Of a DNA stretch of 64,000 nt, positions 22,491 to 35,103 are shown one piece after another (position 1 is the first letter of the stretch; each line of letters begins with the position of its first letter). A program made the translations under genes and the position numbers. This stretch comes from Panulirus ornatus (lineage: Eukaryota > Arthropoda > Malacostraca > Decapoda > Palinuridae), in the NCBI RefSeq assembly GCF_036320965.1, contig NC_092289.1:24807778-24871777 (forward strand), in the 5' to 3' direction. The notes under the pieces were generated by a model. It saw only the letters and a list, made by a program, of their open reading frames with translations, searched no databases and was not told where the DNA came from.

Positions 22491-23581
22491 TTATTTATTT
22501 ATTTATTTTGCTTTGTCGCTGTCTCCCGCGTTTGCGAGGTAGCGCAAGGAAACAGACGAAAGAAATGGCCCAACCCACCCCCATACACATGTATATACAT
22601 ACACGTCCACACACGCAAATATACATACCTATACATCTCAATGTACACATATATATACACACACAGACACATACATATATACCCATGCATACAATTCACA
22701 CTGCCTGCCCCTATTCATTCCCATCGCCACCTCGCCACACATGGAATACCATCCCCCTCCCCCCTCATGTGTGCGAGGTAGCACTAGGAAAAGACAACAA
22801 AGGCCCCATTCGTTCACACTCAGCCTCTAGCTGTCATGCAATAATGCCCGAAACCACAGCTCCCTTTCCACATCCAGGCCCCACACAACGTTCCATGGTT
22901 TACCCCAGACGCTTCACATGCCCCGATTCAATCCACTGACAGCACGTCAACCCCGGTATACCACATCAATCCAATTCACTCTATTCCTTGCCCGCCTTTC
23001 ACCCTCCTGCATGTTCAGGCCCCGATCACTCAAAATCTTTTTCACTCCATCTTTCCACCTCCAATTTGGTCTCCCACTTCTCGTTCCCTCCACCTCCGAC
23101 ACATATATCCTCTTGGTCAATCTTTCCTCACTCATTCTCTCCATGTGCCCAAACCATTTCAAAACACCCTCTTCTGCTCTCTCAACCACGCTCTTTTTAT
23201 TTCCACACATCTCTCTTACCCTTACATTACTTACTCGATCAAACCACCTCACACCACACATTGTCCTCAAACATCTCATTTCCAGCACATCCACCCTCCT
23301 GTGCACAACTCTATCCATAGCCCACGCCTCGCAACCATACAACATTGTTGGAACCACAATTCCTTCAAACATACCCATTTTTGCTTTCCGAGATAATGTT
23401 CTCGACTTCCACACATTCTTCAAGGCTCCCAGGATTTTCGCCCCCTCCCCCACCCTATGATTCACTTCCGCTTCCATGGTTCCATCCGCTGCCAGATCCA
23501 CTCCCAGATATCTAAAACACTTTACTTCCTCCAGTTTTTCTCCATTCAAACTTACCTCCCAATTGACTTGACCCTCAACCC

Positions 23582-23582
<1 letters not shown>
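22488..23582 (-). mobile_element. RTE-type LINE, 5'-truncated copy C
   Basis: The minus strand reads from 'RVEGQVNWEVSLNGEKLEE' (23582) through 'CFRYLGVDLAADGTMEAEVN', 'GIVVPTMLYGCEAWAMDRVV', 'WFGHMERMSEERLTKRIYVS' to the C-terminus, open for 200 residues, with one codon lost at 'GTRSGRPNW'. The 3' UTR is the long type with the terminal hairpin near 22520-22550. Its truncated 5' end touches the next (TA)n tract. Confidence 0.92.

Positions 23583-23654
<72 letters not shown>
23583..23654. repeat. (TA)n microsatellite between two RTE copies
   Basis: About 36 TA units. It is the tail of the RTE fragment at 23655 and the likely insertion site of copy C. Confidence 0.97.
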
Positions 23655-23660
<6 letters not shown>

Positions 23661-23756
23661 TTTTTTACTTTGTCGCTGTCTCCCGCGTTAGCGAGGTAGC
23701 GCAAGGAAACAGACGAAAGAATGGCCCAACCCACCCACATACACACATGTATATAC
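23655..23756 (-). mobile_element. RTE 3' end, left part, split by a solo LTR
   Basis: Minus-strand RTE 3' terminus with the hairpin (23672-23702). The sequence stops at ...GTATATAC and resumes at 24679, beyond the LTR. Confidence 0.9.
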
Positions 23757-24678
23757 TGTTACGAACTCAGTACTTGTTGGGGCAAGGTCACCAGTAACGC
23801 ATATATGTTACAAATACTATATTAATCCTTGTCTTTGCAAGGACATTAGGTTTATGTTGCACAACTCAGGATAACTTTATCTAAACGTTATGGTATTGAA
23901 TTAAAGACCAGCATTACATTAAATCTACTTAAAATGAAAAAGAATTGAAGTGTACAAAGATAAGCACATAAATCAGGCATGAATCATTGACGTTAATACT
24001 GAACATGAGGTAACATTTGTACATGAGTTAACATTTTAGATAAAATTTCAAGCCAGGAGATCTCTTTCCTTTATGACAATTCTTCGATAACATTACACTG
24101 ATAATTATAACGGGCTTACAGCACAGTACTCGGGTAACGGGCTTACAGGCTTACAGCACAGTAACGGCTTACAGCACAGTACTAGGGTAACGGGCTTACA
24201 GGCGTACAGCACAATAGGGCTTACAGCAGGGGGGTCCACTTACCTCGCTGGGCTAGAGAGAGAGAGAATTTCAGCGGGTGTCATGGGTATATATTACAGT
24301 AAAGACAAGCGTTCGCCCTGCCAGGTATAACGCTACCCTAGATTGGCTATGGGACTAAGAGCAATTCTGATTGGTTGGAGGATCCGTCGCACAATCTGCG
24401 TAGATCACCCTCCCTCTTGTTTAAACCTACAGTGATGACATGTCCCTTACGGTGGTGAAATATTCCGCAGCTGATTGACAACTTAATCTCCCGCCTCGGA
24501 GAAGGGTAGGGGTGCTCAAGGACAAATGACCATCTGGCTTCAAAATTAGATTATTAAGCCTAACGCTTGGTGTGAACAGAAGCTCCGAGCCATTCTCAGA
24601 GGAAGACATCTCTATACACAAGGACACATACACGTTATATACACGAACATGTGGGCACACGCGCACACTTTCGTAACA
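23757..24678. mobile_element. Solo LTR (922 bp) with 4-bp target duplication
   Basis: Begins TGTTACGAA and ends TTCGTAACA, a 9-bp perfect inverted terminal pair with TG..CA ends. It is flanked by ATAC on both sides (23753-23756 and 24679-24682). Removing it and one ATAC restores uninterrupted RTE 3' UTR sequence. No gag or pol lies inside, so it is a solo LTR left by recombination, probably of a Ty3/gypsy-like element given the 4-bp duplication. An internal 20-bp repeat, ACGGGCTTACAGCACAGTAC, recurs about four times at 24110-24230. Strand unresolved. Confidence 0.85.
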
Positions 24679-24726
24679 ATACATACACGTCCACACACGC
24701 AAATATACATACCTATACATCTCAAC
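24679..24726 (-). mobile_element. RTE 3' UTR, right part of the split copy
   Basis: Continues the 3' UTR interrupted at 23756 (ATACACGTCCACACACGC and on), ending at the CTCAACG beside the next (TA)n tract, where copy D inserted. Confidence 0.85.

Positions 24727-24790
<64 letters not shown>
24727..24790. repeat. (TA)n plus poly-T, tail of RTE copy D
   Basis: About 30 TA units then about 16 T. Confidence 0.97.
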
Positions 24791-24803
<13 letters not shown>

Positions 24804-26384
24804 CTTTTCTTTTTTGCTTTGTCGCTGTCTCCCGCGTTTGCGAGGTAGCGCAGGGAAACAGACGAAAGAAATGGCCCAACCCACCCCCATACACATGTAT
24901 ATACATACGTCCACACACGCAAATATACATACCTACACAGCTTTCCATGGTTTACCCCAGACGCTTCACATGCCCTGATTTAATCCACTGACAGCACGTC
25001 AACCCCGGTATACCACATCGCTCCAATTCACTCTATTCCTTGCCCTCCTTTCACCCTCCTGCATGTTCAGGCCCCGATCACACAAAATCTTTTTCACTCC
25101 ATCTTTCCACCTCCAATTTGCATTCCCTCTTCTCCTCGTTCCCTCCACCTCCGACACATATATCCTCTTGGTCAATCTTTCCTCACTCATTCTCTCCATG
25201 TGCCCAAACCATTTCAAAACACCCTCTTCTGCTCTCTCAACCACGCTCTTTTTATTTCCACACATCTCTCTTACCCTTATGTTACTTAATCGATCAAACC
25301 ACCTCACACCACACATTGTCCTCAAACATCTCATTTCCAGCACATCCATCCTCCTGCGCACCACTCTATCCATAGCCCACGCCTCGCAACCATACAACAT
25401 TGTTGGAACCACTATTCCTTCAAACATACCCATTATTGCTTTCCGAGGTAATGTTCTCGATTTCCACACATTCTTCAAGGCTCCCAGAATTTTCGCCCCC
25501 TCCCCCACCCTATGATCCACTTCCGCTTCCATGGTTCCATCCGCTGCCAGATCCACTCCCAGATATCTAAAACACTTCACTTCCTCCAGTTTTTCTCCAT
25601 TCAAACTCACCTCCCAATTGACTTGACCCTCAACCCTACTGTACCTAATAACCTTGCTCTTATTCACATTTACTCTTAACTTTCTTCTTTCACACACTTT
25701 ACCAAACTCAGTCACCAGCTTCTGCAGTTTCTCACATGAAGCAGCCACAAGCGCTGTATCATCAGCGAACAACAACTGACTCACTTCCCAAGCTCTCTCA
25801 TCCCCAACAGACTTCATACTTGCCCCTCTTTCCAGAACTCTTGCATTCACCTCCATAACAACCCCATCCATAAACAAATTAAACAACCATGGAGACATCA
25901 CACACCCCTGCCGCAAACCTACATTCACTGAGAACCAATCACTTTCCTCTCTTCCTACACGTACACATGCCTTACATCCTCGATAAAAACTTTTCACTGC
26001 TTCTAACAACTTGCCTCCCACACCATATATTCTTAATACCTTCCACAGAGCATCTCTATCATCTCTATCATATGCCTTCTCCAGATCAATAAATGCTACA
26101 TACAAATCCATTTGCTTTTCTAAGTATTTCTCACATACATTCTTCAAAGCAAACACCTGATCCACACATCCTCTACCACTTCTGAAACCACACTGCTCTT
26201 CCCCAATCTGATGCTCTGTACATGCCTTCACCCTCTCAATCAATACCCTCCCATATAATTTACCAGGAATACTCAACAAACTTATACCTCTGTAATTTGA
26301 GCACTCACTCTTATCCCCTTTGCCTTTGTACAATGGCACTATGCACGCATTCCGCCAATCCTCAGGCACCTCACCATGAGTCAT
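24791..26384 (-). mobile_element. RTE-type LINE, 5'-truncated copy D, long open frame
   Basis: The minus frame is open for about 460 residues down to 24999. It holds 'VPEDWRNACIVPLYKGKGDK' and 'NYRGISLLSIPGKLYGRVL' (RT motifs 0-2), 'FRSGRGCVDQVFALKNVC', 'FIDLEKAYDRDDRDALW' (V to D change), 'LRQGCVMSPWLFNLF', 'FADDTALVA' (25769-25755) and the basic C-terminus. Short-type 3' UTR. The upstream lysine run is not RTE; it is the poly-A of the derivative at 26385. Confidence 0.92.
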
Positions 26385-26511
26385 TTTTTTTTTTTTTTTT
26401 TTTTTCATACTATTCGCTATTTCCCGCGATAGCGAGGTAGCGTTAAGAACAGAGGACTGGGCCTTTGAGGGAATATCCTCACCTGGCCCTCTTCTCTGTT
26501 CCTTCTTTTGG

Positions 26512-26552
<41 letters not shown>

Positions 26553-26640
26553 AGAGGGGAGGATTTCCAGCCCCCCGCTCCCTTCCCTTTTAGTCGCCTT
26601 CTACGACACGCAGGGAATACGTGGGACGTATTCTTTTAAA
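26385..26640 (-). mobile_element. Short non-autonomous RTE derivative
   Basis: The minus strand begins inside the RTE-5'-UTR-like head (GAATACGTCCCACGTATTCC), has 'CTGGAAATCCTCCCCTCTCA', an expanded poly-T (about 36), then the 3' tail with 'CCAGTCCTCTGTTCTTAACG' and the hairpin CGCT-AC-CTCGC-TATC-GCGGG-AAAT-AGCG, ending in poly-A. It encodes nothing. Confidence 0.85.
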
Positions 26641-29222
26641 CTAGGTATAATATAATTATTTTTTTTTTTATTTGTATTATACTTTGTCGCTGTCTCCCGC
26701 GTTTGCGAGGTAGCGCAAGGAAACAGACGAAAGAAATGGCCCAACCCCCCCCATACACATGTATATACATACGTCCACACACGCAAATATACATACCTAC
26801 ACAGCTTTCCATGGTTTACCCCAGACATTTCACATGCCTTGATTCAATCCACTGACAGCACGTCAACCCCGGTATACCACATCGCTCCAATTCACTCTAT
26901 TCCTTGCCCTCCTTTCACCCTCCTGCATGTTCAGGCCCCGATCATACAAAATCTTTTTCACTCCATCTTTCCACCTCCAATTTGGTCTCCCTCTTCTCCT
27001 TGTTCCCTCCACCTCCGACACATATATCCTCTTGGTCAATCTTTCCTCACTCATTCTCTCCATGTGCCCAAACCACTTCAAAACACCCTCTTCTGCTCTC
27101 TCAACCACGCTCTTTTTATTTCCACACATCTCTCTTACCCTTACGTTACTCACTCGATCAAACCACCTCACACCACACATTGTCCTCAAACATCTCATTT
27201 GCAGCACATCCATCCTCCTGCACACAAATCTATCCATAGCCCACGCCTCGCAACCATACAACATTGTTGGAACCACTATTCCTTCAAACATACCCATTTT
27301 TGCTTTCCGAGATAATGTTCTCGACTTCCACACATTCTTCAAGGCCCCCAGAATTTTCGCCCCCTCCCCCACCCTATGATCCACTTCCGCTTCCATGGTT
27401 CCATCCGCTGCCAGATCCACTCCCAGGTATCTAAAACACTTCACTTCCTCCAGTTTTTCTCCATTCAAACTCACCTCCCAATTGACTTGACCCTCAACCC
27501 TACTGTACCTAATAACCTTGCTCTTATTCACATTTACTCTTAACTTTCTTCTTCTACACACTTTACCAAACTCAGTCACCAGCTTCTGCAGTTTCTCACA
27601 TGAATCAGCCACCAGCGCTGTATCATCAGCGAACAACAACTGATTCACTTCCCAAGCTCTCTCATCACCAACAGACTTCATACTTGCCCCTCTTTCCAAT
27701 ACTCTTGCATTTACCTCCCTAACAACCCCATCCATAAACAAATTAAACAACCATGGAGACATCACACACCCCTGCCGCAAACCTACATTCACTGAGAACC
27801 AATCACTTTCCTCTCTTCCTACACGTACACATGCCTTACATCCTCGATAAAAACTTTTCACTGCTTCTAACAACTTTCCTCCCACACCATATATTCTTAA
27901 TACCTTCCACAGAGCATCTCTATCAACTCTATCATATGCCTTCTCCATGAGTCATACATACATACATTAAATAACCTTACCAACCAGTCAACAATACAGT
28001 CACCCCCTTTTTTAATAAATTCCACTGCAATACCATCCAAACGTGCTGCCTTGCCGGCTTTCATCTTCCGCAAAGCTTTTACTACCTCTTCTCTGTTTAC
28101 CAAATCATTTTCCCTAATCCTCTCACTTTGCACACCACCTCGACCAAAACACCCTATATCTGCCACTCTATCATCAAACACATTCAACAAACCTTCAAAA
28201 TACTCACTCCATCTCCTTCTCACATCACCACTACTTATCACCTCCCCATTTGCGCCCTTCACTGAAGTTCCCATTTGCTCCCTTGTCTTACGCACTTTAT
28301 TTACCTCCTTCCAGAACATCTTTTTATTCTCCCTAAAATTTAATGATACTCTCTCACCCCAACTCTCATTTGCCCTTTTTTTCACCTCTTGCACCTTTCT
28401 CTTGACCTCCTGTCTCTTTCTTTAATACATCTCCCACTCATTTGCATTTTTCCCTGCAAAAATCGTCCAAATGCCTCTCTCTTCTCTTTCACTAATCCTC
28501 TTACTTCTTCATCCCACCACTCACTACCCTTTCTAATCAACCCATCTCCCACTCTTCTCATGCCACAAGCATCTTTTGCGCAATCCATCACTGATTCCCT
28601 AAATACATCCCATTCCTCCCCCACTCCCCTTACTTCCATTGTTCTCACCTTTTTCCATTCTGTACTCAGTCTCTCCTGGTACTTCCTCACACAAGTCTCC
28701 TTTCCAAGCTCACTTACTCTCACCACCCTCTTCACCCCAACATTCACTCTTCTTTTCTGAAAACCCATACAAATCTTCACCTTAGCCTCCACAAGATAAT
28801 GATCAGACATCCCTCCAGTTGCACCTCTCAGCACATTAACATCCAAAAGTCTCTCTTTCGCGCGCCTGTCAATTAACACGTAATCCAATAACGCTCTCTG
28901 GCCATCTCTCCTACTTACATAAGTATACTTATGTATATCTCGCTTTTTAAACCAGGTATTCCCAATCATCAGTCCTTTTTCAGCACATAAATCTACAAGC
29001 TCTTCACCATTTCCATTTACAATACTGAACACCCCATGTATACCAATTATTCCCTCAACTGCCACATTACTCACCTTTGCATTCAAATCACCCATCACTA
29101 TAACCCGGTCTCGTGCATCAAAACCACTAACACACTCATTCAGCTGCTCCCAAAACACTTGCCTCTCATGATCTTTCTTCTCATGCTCAGGTGCATATGC
29201 ACCAATAATCACCCATCTCTCT

Positions 29223-29224
<2 letters not shown>
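26641..29224 (-). mobile_element. RTE-type LINE copy E with internal deletion
   Basis: Minus strand. The endonuclease starts mid-domain at 'GERWVIIGAYAPEHEKK' (29224) and includes 'VIVMGDLNAKVS', 'LLDYVLIDRR' and 'GGMSDHYLVEAKVKI'. The linker has a stop near 28385. RT then breaks at about 27950: ATGACTCATGG is fused to AGAAGGCATATG, losing the N-terminal RT motifs. From there the frame is open for 361 residues with 'FADDTALVA' to the C-terminus (26863). Short-type 3' UTR and hairpin near 26690-26720. Confidence 0.9.
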
Positions 29225-29276
<52 letters not shown>

Positions 29277-29375
29277 GTATATGTACACAGACATATACAT
29301 ATATACACATGTACATAATTCATACTGTCTGTCTTCATTTATTCCCATCGCCACCCCGCCACACATGAAATAACA
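29225..29375 (-). mobile_element. (TA)n and RTE 3' UTR remnant
   Basis: (TA)n at 29226-29271, then minus-strand RTE long-type 3' UTR (ATACTGTCTGTCTTCATTTA, then the CCATCGCCACCCCGCCACAC block), cut at 29375. Copy E appears to have inserted into the TA-rich part of this older copy. Confidence 0.8.
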
Positions 29376-29610
29376 ATTCTTGATGGTGACGTTGTTACAG
29401 CATTACAAGTGACTGTCTTCTATAGCTCACGTTGCTCTTATTTCTCTCTGCCACTCATACGCATGGGTTAATGGCATAGGTTACGAGCATTCGATCCATA
29501 AACACATCCTCTCTCCATCTCACAGATTACACTCGACAACATGCAACTCGCACGACTCTGTTCTTAACTCTGTATGCTTCTGCTGTGAGAAGGTACTTTT
29601 AGAAAGGTAG

Positions 29611-29722
<112 letters not shown>

Positions 29723-29779
29723 CATGATGGAAACGTCAGTTTAATTTGTAAGATAATGGTTACATTGTGAATTTCATTT

Positions 29780-31720
29780 TACCAGCCGACATGGCACGGG
29801 CAAAAATATCCTCAGTCATGGATACCTAGGAGTATGAGAAATGAATTGATATTGATTTGAGCTCCCCAAGTTGAAGAATCAAAATAGAAGGAAGAGAATT
29901 CTACAGCTTTGCCTTGCAGAATGGAAGTAGTTGTAACATGACTGCTTGTACGGTTAGTCTTCCCATTAGCAGTCAGTTGCGTACCACTGGTCCAGGCCTT
30001 AATAAACTCAGACAGTTCACGAGAGGAGTGGCAGAATTTTACCAATAGAATAGAGAATTGTTCGTGCCATTGTGGCATACAGCGAGAGACGGTTGAGTTG
30101 AGATGCTTGCAGGAACATTTATAAGACAGAAAGCTTTTTATTCCAGTATGGCTAAGAGAAAAGGGGAAGTAGAGCCACATTAGATATGTGAGTAGTTCTC
30201 CACACCGAGGTGAATAAGTTCCCTGTAAAAATGGAATTGCTGCTCATAAGAAAGATAATTTTGGCATCTAACACCTTTAGCTTCTTAGGAGAAGATTTGG
30301 TGGTATATTATTTCGGGTATCCATGATAGTGGAGTAAATGGTTATGCCTAATGTGCTAATATCATTGCGTCTTTGAACTAAAGTGTTATGAAATTTGATA
30401 GTGGAAGACAAGTGACGTGTAAGCAGGAGCTTTTTTTTTTTTTCCATTTTCTTTGAAAAGGTTACTGCTTTCCATTCTATGAGGCTGCATGATTGCGAAA
30501 CAAGAAATGTATAGTACGAGAAAAAGAACAATTACTGGAGGGAGGAGGGGAGAGAAAGTTGATTAAGATACGGTCCGTAGAATGTAATCAACACTGAGTT
30601 AATAGGGTGTTTAGTTTAAGAAAGGCCGTTTGTGGAGATAAAAAAAGAGGGTAGGCGATGGGGCAAAGCCCTGAGAGATAATGTACCAATATTGATAGGG
30701 AAGAGAAATTTGCGCCATCCACGACTACCGCGATAGAACAACGAGGGAGGAAGCTATACTGTGGGAAACAAGGCGAAGTGAAAAAGCTAAAGGAAGAAGG
30801 TATAAAAAACAGACTTGGGCCACACCCAATCCGGTGCTTAGGAAACGTCGAGCGGTATGATAAGAATTCTCCAAATTCATTTAGAGAAGAGGACCATATA
30901 TGAGTTATATGTATGAGAGATCCCAAGTAGACATTACTCTGCGAAAGTTGTATTAGTAATCTGAAAGATGGGAATGATATTCCAAGTGTTTAAAGAAGAG
31001 TTAAAGAATATTTTAAGGATTGAGAAGTTAATAAACATTAGAGCGGTGAGGCGATAGTTAGAAGGGTTAGAATGATCTTTTTAGGGATGGGGTTCACTAA
31101 GGCATACTTCCAAGAAGAGGGAGTTTAGGTTTCTAGATGAATATTGAATAGGCAAGGAAGGTTTGGAACTTGCGGAACCCTGACTGATTTCAACTGGCCT
31201 TGACTGGGGCATGTTATTTGCCCGTGGCATGTCGGTCACTGTAAAAAGAGGAAGAAGAGAAACTTCCACTGCTTAGCTGTTCGAGGGAAGAAGAAAGTTT
31301 CATAACAGCCAGACCTCGAATGGCCGGATTCCAAACACAAACTGCGGGAAGCAGCACCCAAACGTGTGCCACAGTAAAACCTTAGGGGTTAGGACACATG
31401 CAGACAACTGACGAGAACAGTGGCCACAATAATATCTATAGAAGAAAATGAGAGCAACAACATGACGGCGTACAGAAATGGAAGGTTGAAGAGAGGTGAT
31501 GCCAGGAGAATTGATGAGACGAAGGGCTTTTGATTCCACCCTAGTTTACAGAGAAGTGGAGGTTGAGCTACGAAGATGTGTGAGCAGTATTCCATACTTG
31601 GACGAATAAAAACACGATGTGAAACAGATGCTAACAAGAAAAGTAATTACGGCACCTGCACAACACAGCTTTCGAGAAGCAGATTTTGTAATGTTAATAA
31701 TATTGATATTGAGTCCTGCC
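29780..31720 (-). mobile_element. Jockey-like LINE relic, rearranged
   Basis: The minus strand shows jockey-type RT words in broken frames: 'RPSMEYCSHI' (about 31590), 'ESKALRLINSPGITSLQPS' (31539 on), 'LFYRYYCGHCS', then 'KDHSNPSNYRLTAL' (about 31080), 'YNSYMVLFS' and 'FLSPQTAF' (about 30650), and a C-terminal-like 'WGAQININSFLILLGIHD' near 29830. 'RPSMEYCSHI', which belongs late in the protein, precedes the 'NPSNYR' motif, so at least two fragments or a rearranged copy are present. Dense stops; dead. Confidence 0.65.
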
Positions 31721-32452
31721 GCAAAGGTTTTTTTTTTTTTTTTCTTAAGGGATGATGACCCTTGACGTTGGGCGAAGGGTGTGTCATGAATCTTTCAATG
31801 TTAAATTCATCACTTGGAACGAGGAGCGTGATAACCCGCTAGGACAGCTGATTAGGAGGCAAAGCCCCTCGCCCACGATGCTATATTTTCTTGGTAACTG
31901 TGCGATGACTCGATGCTTATCTGAATGCCACATCACTCATGCTCGAGTCCCAGAATGTCTTCCGGGGGTACTTTTTGTCGTACCAGAATGCCAGTTTGTA
32001 TACATAATAACAGCTTGCCTGACGGTACAATATATGCCAACCTGACGACTGGCTTCTGTAACGTTCAGTGTGTCACACTGTAGGTGAGATCACTTGCTCG
32101 CTGTCCGTTGTGCTGGCGGATACTGCGCATGCTCAACCTGTCTTTATAGATTTAATGATGTTTGCACTGGCAAAGGTGTAGCTATAGCAATATTTTGTCA
32201 TTATTGTAATGATTTCTTGTGAGGGAATTACTAATTATTTGTTCTAAGTCGATTTAGAGTGAAACCTTCCCAGTGTGTTAGCGGGTTACTACTTGGGTCA
32301 GATGTCCAGGAATCTCAAGGATATAACAGAAAATATAGTGTAAGATATGGAACTTTTAAGTCTTTCGTGGTGTAACGGTCTTGATCGCTGATTGCCAGTC
32401 ATATGGTACTGGGTTTGGTTTGGGGCACATATTGGTGACGTGATTTGGAGCG
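31721..32452. other. Intron 1; poly-T and a possible tRNA-SINE head
   Basis: Poly-T at 31729-31743. At 32370-32420 the + strand has an A-box match TGGTGTAACGG and a loose B box (GGGTTTGGTTTGG), suggesting a worn tRNA-derived SINE. No other feature. Confidence 0.4.
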
Positions 32453-32684
32453 ATATGGCATGTAGAGAGTAACATGCTTTCACTGAACTGAATTAGGGGT
32501 GCGAAGTAGCCGAGGGAAACCAATGAAAGGTTTGTGGGACCAGGTTGTGGTTAGGGGGCTGTGGTGTCGGAGCATTGCAGGTGACAGCTTGAGAATGGAT
32601 GAGAACGAATGTGCTTTGCTTCATGTTTTCCTGGCACTACCTTGTTGACGCGGGAAACGGCGGATAAAGATGAAATGATTTTAG
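32453..32684 (+). mobile_element. Old RTE 3' end fragment
   Basis: Collinear with the RTE C-terminal codons and 3' UTR (GAGCGATATGGCATGTAGAG for the usual GAGCGATGTGGTATACCGGG, GGGCTGTGGTGTCGGAGCAT), ending in a diverged terminal hairpin with CTTGT-TGAC-GCGGG and 'AACGGCGG'. Considerably older than the main copies. Confidence 0.75.
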
Positions 32685-34408
32685 AGGTTTTCAAAAAAGA
32701 AAAGAATTCTGGGAGAAGAGAGTGGTGAGAGTAAGTGAGCTTAGAAAGGAGACTGGTGTGAGGAAGTACCAGGAGAGACTGAGTGTAGAATGGCACAAGG
32801 TGAGAGCATATGACGCAAGGAAGTAAATGAGGAATGGGATGTATTTAGGGAAGCAGTGATGGCTTTCGCAAAAAATGCATGTGGCATAAGATGAGAGGTG
32901 GGCAGATTAGAAAGAGTAGTGAGTGGTGGGATGAAGAAGTAAAGTTGTTATTGAAAGAGAAAAGAGAGGCGTTTGGACGATACTTGCAGGGAAATAGTGC
33001 AAATGACTGGGTGATGTATTGAATAAAGCGGCAGGAAGTCAGGAGAAAGGTGTAAGGGTTGAAAAAGCGGGCAAATGAAAGTTGGGGTGAGAGAGTATCA
33101 TTAAATCTTAGGGAAAATAAAAAGATGTTTTGGAAGGAGGTAAATAACGTACGTAAGACAAGAGAACAAAAGGGAACATCGGTGAAGACGGCAAGTGGGG
33201 AAGTAATAACTGGTAATGATGAAGTGAGAAGGAGATGGAGTGAGTATTTTGAAGGTTTGTTGAATGTGTTTGATGATAGAGTGATGATAGGGTGTTTTGG
33301 TCGTGGTGGTGGGCGAAGTGAAAGGATCAGGGAGAAGGGTCTGGTTAACAGAGAGGAGGTGGTGAAAGCTTCGCGGAAGATAAAATCCGGTAAGGCGGCG
33401 TGGTTTGGATGGTATTGCAGTGGAATTTATTTAAAAAGGGGGTGACTGTGTTGTTGATTGATTGGTAAGGATATTCAGTGTATGTATGGACCATGGTGAA
33501 GCGCCTAAGGATTGGCAGAATGCATGCATAGTGCCATTGTACAAACGCAAAGGGAATAAATGTGAGTGTTCAAACTACAGAGGCATAAGTTTGTTGGGTA
33601 TTCCTGGGAGATAATATGGGAGGGTATTGATTGAGAGGGTGAAGGCATGTACAGAGCATCAGATTGGGGAAGAGCAGTGTGGTTTCAGAAGTGGTGGAGG
33701 ATGTGTGGATCAGGTGTTTGCTTTGAAGAATGTATGTGAGAAATACTTAGAAAAAAAAAAAAAAGCAGACGGATTCGTATGTAGCATTTATGGATCTGGA
33801 TATGATAGGGTTGATGGAGATGCTTTGCGGAAGGTTTTAAGAGTATATAGTGTGGGAAGTAAGTTGCTAGAAGCAGTGAACAGTTTTTACCAAGGATGTA
33901 CGGCATGTGTACGAGTAGGAAGAGAGGAGAGTGATTGGTCCCAGTGAATGTCAGTTTGCGGCAGGGGTGTGTGATATCCCCATGGTTGTTTAATTTGTTT
34001 TTGGATGGGGTGGTTAAGGGGGTAAATGCAAGAGTTTTGGAGAGAGGGGTGAGTATGCAGTCTGTTGTGAATGAGAGGGCTTGGGAAGTGAGTCAGTTGT
34101 TCGCCCATGATACAACTCTAGTGGCTGATTCGAGTGAGAAACTGTAAAAGTTGGTGACAGAGTTCGGAAAAGTGTGTGAAAGGAGTAAGTTGAGAATGAA
34201 TGTGAATAAGAACAAGAGCAAGATTATTAGGTTCAGTAGGATTGAGGGACAAGTTAATTGGGATATAACTTTGAATGGATAGAAATTGGAGGAAGTGAAG
34301 TGTTTTAGATATCTGGAAGTGGACTTAGCAGCGGATGGAACCATGGAAGCAGAAGTGAGTCAGGGTGGGGGAGGGGGCAAGGTTCTGGGATGATGAAGAA
34401 AAATGTAA
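32685..34408 (+). mobile_element. RTE-type LINE, diverged copy F
   Basis: Begins at 'FQKRKEFWEKRVVRVSELRK', passes 'KKRANESWGERVSLNLRENK', 'MIGCFGRGGGRSERI' and 'EEQCGFRSGGGCVDQVFALK', then has a poly-A expansion inside the coding region (33749-33764) and 'RQGCVISPWLFNLFLDG'. The catalytic box is worn to 'FAHDT' (for FADDT), and the copy stops abruptly before the C-terminus. Many frameshifts. Diverged well before the other copies. Confidence 0.85.
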
Positions 34409-34946
34409 AACAGAAAAAAAAGGCCACATTCGTTCACACTCAGGTCTCTGTCATTTGTAATGCACGGAAACCACAGCTCCCTATCCACATTCAGGCCCCA
34501 CAGACCTTTCCATGGCTTACCCCAGACGTTTCACAGGCCCTGGTTCAGCCCATTGACAGCAGGTCGACTATATATATATATATTTTTTTTTTTGTATTAT
34601 TATACTTTGTCGCTGCCTCACGCGTCAGCGTGGTAGCGCAAGGAAACAGACGAAAGAATGGCCCAACCCACCCACATACACATGTACATACATACATGTC
34701 CACACACGCACATATACATACCTATACGTTTCAACATATATATACATGCACAGACATATACATATATACACATGTACATAATTCATACTTGCTGCCTTCA
34801 TTCACTCTCGTCGTCACCCCACCGCACATGAAATGACAACCCCTTACCCCACATGCGCGCGAGGTAGCGCTAGGAAAAGACAACAAAGTCCACATTCGTT
34901 CACACTCAGTTTCTAGCTGTCGTGTATGATGCACCGAAACCACAGC
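34409..34946 (-). mobile_element. Two RTE 3' UTR fragments with a (TA)n between
   Basis: Minus-strand 3' UTR pieces at 34416-34570 and 34584-34946, separated by a short TA/T tract. The second carries the hairpin in a CTCGC-to-CACGC-type variant (34610-34640, 'GCTGCCTCACGCGTCAGCGT'), and ends at CACCGAAACCACAG, where a Penelope-like fragment interrupts it. Confidence 0.8.
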
Positions 34947-35101
34947 ACTTTCGTGTAATAATCACATCATCAGGGGAGACACAAAAGAGAGATATAACAG
35001 TCAGTTGATATACATCGAGGAGACGAAGCTAGGACGCCATTTAGGAAACATGTGATTGTCCAAGACAGACAACGAGCATTCATAAACTTATCATTTTACA
35101 G
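34947..35101 (-). mobile_element. Penelope-like element terminal fragment
   Basis: Nearly the same as 43995-44152: CACTTTCGTGTAATAATCAC, CATCATCAGGGGAGACAC, GACGAAGCTAGGACGCCATT, GACAACGAGCATTCATAAAC. The left edge falls exactly in the hammerhead-like core (GAAAGTG on the minus strand), inside an RTE 3' UTR. Confidence 0.8.
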
Positions 35102-35103
35102 AT

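Noticed and set aside
22918..23460. Serine/histidine/proline-rich frames of 100-200 residues opposite the RTE coding strand (also at 26839, 41798 and 46906)
   Set aside because: Antisense shadows of the conserved RTE ORF; they recur at every copy with the same wording and have no homology of their own.
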